Assembly: GCA_945901825.1 (NCBI GenBank)
Contig: CAMDMC010000045.1
Span: 1 to 9,219, forward strand
From: Bordetella parapertussis
Lineage (GTDB): Bacteria; Pseudomonadota; Gammaproteobacteria; Burkholderiales; Burkholderiaceae_A
Length of the DNA stretch: 9,219 nucleotides
Direction of reading: 5' to 3'
A program made the translations under genes and the position numbers. Below, piece after piece: positions 5,007 to 9,219 of this stretch (positions are counted from its first letter, which is position 1; each line of letters opens with the position of its first letter). Below the pieces are notes generated by a model. That model had not been told where the DNA came from. It made no database searches and was given only the letters and a program-made list of their open reading frames with translations.

Positions 5007-6695
5007 GTGACTGCAGAAAAAAACCAAGATGCCGGCCGCTGCAATGCCCTGTGGCTTGACCCGTTTCAGCCTGCAGGGGAGCGCGAACGTTCCTGTTTGC
5101 GTGAGGCTGGTTTAAATCTTTTAGCGGTTCGTACGCTTGACGATCTTCGTCGGGCACTAAAAACGGCGCAGCTCGTGGTTATTCGCCTCAAGAGCGACGT
5201 AGCGCTGCTAACCGAGGTGAAGTGTCTTATTGAGAGCTTTAAGCCCAACATTCCAGTGCTCTGTCGAACCGACAAGCAGGCCTTTCAACTGGGTATTGAG
5301 GCCATGCAACATGGGGCATGCCATGTGTTGGCCCATGACGACTATTCCGAGGAGTCCTGGCAGCTCGCACAGGCCTATGTGAAGAAGGCTGTTCAGGCCG
5401 CATTCGTTGGGGTAGCCGCGGTCAATCCAGCGGCCGTGGTTGGGGCATTGCGTGATTCGTCAGACCCTGAGCCTACATTTAACGCGTCCGGCCAGCCGAT
5501 TAAATCGGACGCAGATCAAGCGGCATATCAGGAAAAGCCGAAGCGAACCTTTATTTTTGTAGACCCCACAAGCCAGAAGCTTTTGGTTCTCGCCCGGCGT
5601 GTTGCCCAGGCCGAGGTGACCACCTTAATTACCGGGCCCACAGGTGCAGGTAAAGAGGTATTGGCCAATGTAATTCACGAATCCTCACCCCGAGCCAAGG
5701 GGCCCTTTGTCAGCCTTAACTGCGGCGCGATTCCCGAGCATCTTATGGAGGACATGCTTTTCGGTCACGAGAAGGGCGCCTTTACTGGCGCGGTGAAAGA
5801 GCACAAGGGTATTTTTGAGCAGGCCCAGGGTGGCACCGTATTTCTTGATGAAATTGGAGAGCTGCCTTTGAACCTTCAGGCGAAGCTTTTGCGTGTGCTG
5901 CAAGAAAAACAGGCCACACGACTAGGCGCAAGTCAGGCCACTGAGCTTAATTTTCGTTTGGTGGCAGCCACCAACAAGGATTTGAAGAAAGCCATTGAAG
6001 AGCGGGAGTTCCGCGAAGACCTTTATTTCCGAATTAGCACCTTTCGGCTCTCGATTCCAACCCTTGCCGAACGGCGCCAAGACATTCTTCCACTTGCGGC
6101 CTTGATGCTTCAGAAGTTCTCGAATGAGACCGATGAGAAAGTTTTCTCGCAGGAGGCGCAGCGGGCCCTGCTTAGCTACCACTGGCCTGGAAACGTTCGG
6201 GAGCTTGAGAATGTTGTGCAACGGGCTCTTATTTTTAGCTTTGAAAATGTTATTGAGGCCGAGCATCTTGTCTTTGATGAGTGTGATTCGCCGGCCATGG
6301 CCTCAGCCTTCGCGTATACAACCGCCGAAGCCGAGCAGCGCGACGCTTTTGCAGAGCTGCAAAAGCCAGCAGATGCCGCGCAGGAATTAAACCCCTTAGG
6401 TACAGGGCATTCAGCCGTACCCGCTTCGCAAGGGTATGAGCCATTGGAAGACTTTCAAGAAGGGTCGCAAATTCAGGCCTTTGCGCCCAATGCAGTGCCG
6501 GAGACCCCAGTCTTTGGTGCCAAGGGTTCTGAGGTTATTTACCTAAACGAGCTCGTTAAGACCAATGAGAAGCAGATGATTCTTACCGCCATTGAGTCCT
6601 CACCCACCAAGACGGAGGCCGCCCGCAGACTAGGTATTAGCCCGCGGACCCTTCGTTACAAGATGGCGCAGCTGCGCATGGCAGGTACCGTATGA
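5007..6695 (+). CDS. flrC: Sigma-54-dependent flagellar transcriptional activator (FlrC/FleR-like)
   Basis: A 562-residue NtrC-class activator that opens sigma-54 holoenzyme promoters with ATP. Residues ~12-130 have a receiver-like pattern ([30 protein letters not shown]), but the phospho-acceptor position after strand 3 is not Asp and the strand-5 Lys is His, so it is probably not phosphorylated. The AAA+ domain spans ~180-425: Walker A GPTGAGKE (K216), sigma-54-contact loop GAFTGA (257-262), Walker B GGTVFLDE (D281, E282), sensor I N323, arginine finger region [10 protein letters not shown] (~333-342) and sensor [10 protein letters not shown] (~393-400). A low-complexity linker of ~90 residues leads to a Fis-type helix-turn-helix (~533-556, [17 protein letters not shown]). 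It starts at GTG 5007, has its own sigma-54 promoter and overlaps fliE by 4 nt (ATGA). Context points to FlrC/FleR; the degenerate receiver resembles FlrA/FleQ. No sensor kinase gene is adjacent. Confidence 0.9.
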   Translation: MTAEKNQDAGRCNALWLDPFQPAGERERSCLREAGLNLLAVRTLDDLRRALKTAQLVVIRLKSDVALLTEVKCLIESFKPNIPVLCRTDKQAFQLGIEAMQHGACHVLAHDDYSEESWQLAQAYVKKAVQAAFVGVAAVNPAAVVGALRDSSDPEPTFNASGQPIKSDADQAAYQEKPKRTFIFVDPTSQKLLVLARRVAQAEVTTLITGPTGAGKEVLANVIHESSPRAKGPFVSLNCGAIPEHLMEDMLFGHEKGAFTGAVKEHKGIFEQAQGGTVFLDEIGELPLNLQAKLLRVLQEKQATRLGASQATELNFRLVAATNKDLKKAIEEREFREDLYFRISTFRLSIPTLAERRQDILPLAALMLQKFSNETDEKVFSQEAQRALLSYHWPGNVRELENVVQRALIFSFENVIEAEHLVFDECDSPAMASAFAYTTAEAEQRDAFAELQKPADAAQELNPLGTGHSAVPASQGYEPLEDFQEGSQIQAFAPNAVPETPVFGAKGSEVIYLNELVKTNEKQMILTAIESSPTKTEAARRLGISPRTLRYKMAQLRMAGTV

Positions 6696-7165
6696 GCGTA
6701 CTGCCTACCAATTTAAATACAGCGGGCGTGGCCAATGTCATGTCCCAGATTCGTCAATACCAGGCGCAGGTTCAGTCAAAGGCCCAGACGCAGCCGGTTC
6801 AGGCACCTGTTCCGCCCTTGCAGGGCAAGATGTTCTCCCTGCCGCCCGGTCAGGCAGTGGGGCCTTATGAGGTCCCCAAGACACCCGAAACCCCGCAGGT
6901 TCTTCAGCATTTACGAACCACGGAGGTTCAGCGCACCGAAGAGCATGACGGCTTTGGGCAGGTGGTGCAAGGGTCTCTGCAAAAGGTAAATACGCTGGCA
7001 AAGCTCGCCGAGGCTAAGCGCAATGCCTATGAAAAAGGCGAAGAGATTCCATTAACCGATGTCGTACTGGCGATGCAGAAATCGTCACTGGCTTTTGAGG
7101 CTACCTTGCAGATTCGAAACAAGGTGCTTCGAGCCTACGACGAAATTCTAAATATGCCGGTGTAA
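6692..7165 (+). CDS. fliE: Flagellar hook-basal body protein FliE
   Basis: FliE links the MS ring (FliF) to the proximal rod and is needed early for export of rod proteins. The C-terminal ~75 residues are a clear family match: FGQVVQGSLQKVNTLAKLAEAKRNAYEKGEEIPLTDVVLAMQKSS split over two helices, then LAFEATLQIRNKVLRAYDEI and the diagnostic end LNMPV. At 157 residues it is about 50 longer than the usual 100-110. The extra length is a Gln/Pro/Ala-rich, probably disordered stretch at about residues 24-80 (QAQVQSKAQTQPVQAPVPPL and onward); a typical FliE N-terminus (VANVMSQIRQYQAQV) is kept before it. The start ATG shares bases with the TGA of the upstream activator, so translation is coupled. 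FliF follows after 92 nt. Confidence 0.95.
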   Translation: MSVLPTNLNTAGVANVMSQIRQYQAQVQSKAQTQPVQAPVPPLQGKMFSLPPGQAVGPYEVPKTPETPQVLQHLRTTEVQRTEEHDGFGQVVQGSLQKVNTLAKLAEAKRNAYEKGEEIPLTDVVLAMQKSSLAFEATLQIRNKVLRAYDEILNMPV

Positions 7166-7257
7166 GGCTGAGAAGACATCAAGTGCAACTTTGGCGATAG
7201 ACCACATCAACACAATTAACAGTTAAACCTTTTACCCATTAGGCAAGAGAGACCATC

Positions 7258-9219
7258 ATGGCTTCAGACAATCCAGCAATGCCTTCCCCAGTACCCATGG
7301 GCCCAATGCCTGGCGCAGGATCGTCCACAGCGGGGTCTGGAGCAGAAGCCCAAGCAGCAAGCCTTGGCGCTTCTGTTCAGAACACCGCAACCCAGGCGGG
7401 CACTGCGGCCTCCCAGGCGGCTACAGCAGCAGGCTCAACCCTTCGGCGTGGCGCCGAGATTGCAGGCCCTTTGTTGCAGAACCTAAACCTGCCTGTTTTC
7501 TTGCGTGACGGCCTTTCGAACCCCTTGGTTAAAAAAGCCGTTCCGGCCTTGTTGGTTATTTTTGTTCTGGTGGCCTTTGTTGGGCTTTTTAACCTTATGG
7601 GCAAGCCCGTGGAATACAAGGCGCTTATGCCTGGCATTTCAGAGTCCGACAAACAAGAGGCTTTTGATGCGCTGAAGATGGCCTCGTTTGACCCCAAAAT
7701 CGACACGGCCACAGGCAGCATTACTGTGCCTGACAACAAGTTTCACGAGGCCCGTATTTATCTCGCCTCTAAAGGCATTCCCAAGGCGCCCGTGCCAATG
7801 GGTATTGATTCTTTAAACGAGCAAAGCGCCATGACCACCAGCCAGTTCATGGAGCAGGTGCGTTACATCAAGGCCATGGAGAACGAGCTAGCGCGAAGCA
7901 TTACCGAGATTGGAAGCATCCAGAGTGCGCGGGTGCATCTGGCACTTCCCAAACAAAGCGTCTTTGTACGCGACAGAGCCGAGCCCAAGGCCTCGGTGGT
8001 GGTAAGCCCGCAGCATGGGCGCATTGTGACGGCGGCTCAGGTGGACGCCATTATTCATTTGGTGTCATCGAGCATTCCTTACTTAGCGGCTCAGAACGTG
8101 TCGGTGGTGGACAACATTGGCAACCTTCTTACCGATCGTCGCGAGAATACCCCCATGGGCCTCACCGATGCCCAGCTCAACCATAAGCAAAGGGTTGAGC
8201 AGGCTTACAACACTCGCATTATGGAGCTGCTTATTCCCATTCTTGGTGAGGGTAATGTGCGTGCCCAGGTGGATGTCAGCATGGACTTCACCCAGAGCGA
8301 AGTGGCGGTTGAAGACTTTGATAACTCAAAGACAGGGCCGAAGACACGCTCGGAAGTCTTGGCCGAGGACCGGACCCAAAAACTTACAGCCGAGGGTATT
8401 CCGGGTTCCATTACCAACACGCCACCGCCCCCCACCATTCAGACCGACCAGACCGGTGCAAGCGCCAACGACGCCCTGCAAGAGAACACGGTGCACAGCA
8501 AGCGCGCCACACGAAACTATGAAATCGATAAGACGGTTCGCTATGTCAAGAATCCCACAGGTACGGTGACGCGTATTTCGGCTGCTGTTGTGGTGAACGA
8601 GAAAGAGGGTTTCGACCCCAGTAAGCAAGAGCGCATTGGGGCGGAACAGACCCCCCCGGCTGCCGAAGGCCAAGGCGCAGCGCCTCAAGACCGTCCCAGC
8701 CCTGCTGAAGTGATTCTGCATGGCTACACGCAGACGGAACTTAACCGCCTTACAAACCTGGTTCGCGGCGCGGTGGGCTTTCAAGAAGGGCGTGGCGATG
8801 TTGTAACGCTTATTCCCGCGAAGTTCGCGCCGCTGGAGCCTGAAAAGCAATGGTTCGAAAACGAAGACTTTATGAATGCTGTGAAGGTGGCGCTCACCTC
8901 GCTGATTTTCCTGGTTATTCTCATCACCATTATTCGTCCGGTGGTTAACCTGCTCACAGGCCAGACCGTGTCGCCCAAAGAAATTGCCAAGATGGAGCTT
9001 GAGGCGCAAAAGCGTGCTCAGGAAGAGGCAGCTCAGCGTGCCGCCCAAGAGGCAGAAGCCAAAGCCGTTGTAGAGGCCGAGGCCAAGGCGGCTGCGGGAG
9101 ACGATGGCACAGAGGGCAAAGAGGGCGAGGGCGCTGAGGGTGCCGCAGGCGAGGGTGCTGCAGGTGAAGGTGAGACTCCACCCACCGAACTTTCTCCCGA
9201 AGAGCTCGGCATGATTGAA
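7258..9219 (+). CDS. fliF: Flagellar MS-ring protein FliF (3' end outside window)
   Basis: FliF assembles the MS ring in the inner membrane, the base of the flagellum around the export gate, and holds the FliG rotor with its C-terminus. The frame is open for 654 codons to the window end. Order: Ala/Gly/Ser/Thr-rich N-terminus (1-61), membrane helix 1 (~94-115), ring-building YscJ/FliF domain (~118-290; EYKALMPGIS, ARVHLALPKQSVF, ASVVV), FliF C domain with GIPGSITNTPP (from 380) and RNYEIDKTV (~419-427), an inserted Pro/Glu/Gln loop (~461-485), membrane helix 2 (~542-560), then a long Ala/Glu/Gly-rich cytoplasmic segment (~572-640). The conserved FliG-binding peptide is beyond the window. It is already about 100 residues longer than E. 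coli FliF. ATG 7258 is the first start after an in-frame TAG (7240-7242); AAGAGAG (7245-7251) is the ribosome site. No convincing promoter or terminator is seen in 7166-7257. Confidence 0.96.
   Translation, partial: MASDNPAMPSPVPMGPMPGAGSSTAGSGAEAQAASLGASVQNTATQAGTAASQAATAAGSTLRRGAEIAGPLLQNLNLPVFLRDGLSNPLVKKAVPALLVIFVLVAFVGLFNLMGKPVEYKALMPGISESDKQEAFDALKMASFDPKIDTATGSITVPDNKFHEARIYLASKGIPKAPVPMGIDSLNEQSAMTTSQFMEQVRYIKAMENELARSITEIGSIQSARVHLALPKQSVFVRDRAEPKASVVVSPQHGRIVTAAQVDAIIHLVSSSIPYLAAQNVSVVDNIGNLLTDRRENTPMGLTDAQLNHKQRVEQAYNTRIMELLIPILGEGNVRAQVDVSMDFTQSEVAVEDFDNSKTGPKTRSEVLAEDRTQKLTAEGIPGSITNTPPPPTIQTDQTGASANDALQENTVHSKRATRNYEIDKTVRYVKNPTGTVTRISAAVVVNEKEGFDPSKQERIGAEQTPPAAEGQGAAPQDRPSPAEVILHGYTQTELNRLTNLVRGAVGFQEGRGDVVTLIPAKFAPLEPEKQWFENEDFMNAVKVALTSLIFLVILITIIRPVVNLLTGQTVSPKEIAKMELEAQKRAQEEAAQRAAQEAEAKAVVEAEAKAAAGDDGTEGKEGEGAEGAAGEGAAGEGETPPTELSPEELGMIE

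Noticed and set aside
7186..7210. TTGGCGATAG... in the fliE-fliF gap as a possible sigma-54 promoter
   Set aside because: The GG is followed at the right distance by CA, not GC, so an essential feature is missing.
8326..9048. Minus-strand open frame of 240 codons opposite fliF
   Set aside because: The sense strand encodes unmistakable FliF motifs, and the antisense product is Arg/Leu/His-rich without domain features.

Overview
This window is part of a flagellar gene cluster from a Gram-negative bacterium, probably a proteobacterium. The sequence shows a flagellin, a sigma-54-dependent flagellar regulator of the FlrC/FleR kind, FliE and FliF. A betaproteobacterium is favoured because of the moderately GC-rich coding style and the flagellin/regulator/fliE-fliF arrangement. 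That placement is inference, and a gammaproteobacterium with a polar sigma-54-type flagellum is not excluded.

Layout: (1) Bases 1-2943 hold the 3' part of a very long flagellin gene whose N-terminal coding part lies upstream of the window. (2) Bases 2958-3543 hold two small overlapping genes in the same direction, a two-helix membrane protein with a CxxC motif and a soluble four-cysteine protein. Both look coupled to the flagellin transcript. (3) Bases 3533-3976 hold a convergent gene for a small secreted protein that I do not recognise. (4) A short divergent intergenic region (3977-4059) separates it from a secreted Sel1-repeat protein (4060-4881). (5) Bases 4882-5006 are a compact regulatory segment with a terminator, a perfect 8-bp inverted repeat and a very good sigma-54 -24/-12 promoter. 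(6) Bases 5007-9219 carry an operon flrC-like > fliE > fliF, with fliF running off the end of the window.

How it fits together: the flrC-like protein is a sigma-54 activator with an intact AAA+ domain (GAFTGA loop) and a Fis-type helix-turn-helix. Its own gene has a sigma-54 promoter and overlaps fliE by 4 nt. It is therefore expected to be made together with the first basal-body parts, FliE (MS-ring/rod junction) and FliF (MS ring), and to drive mid-hierarchy flagellar promoters. The Sel1-repeat protein is exported and sits directly before this operon, so a MotX-like motor accessory role is a reasonable hypothesis. The flagellin is the filament subunit. The two small Cys-motif proteins and the secreted orphan are the least understood parts of the window.

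Odd features: the flagellin is unusually large and modular (four hook-IN-type motifs and a duplicated beta-rich module). The regulator has a receiver-like domain without a phospho-acceptor Asp and no sensor kinase gene beside it. FliE and FliF both carry low-complexity extensions. I saw no RNA genes, CRISPR arrays, insertion sequences or clear signs of horizontal transfer.
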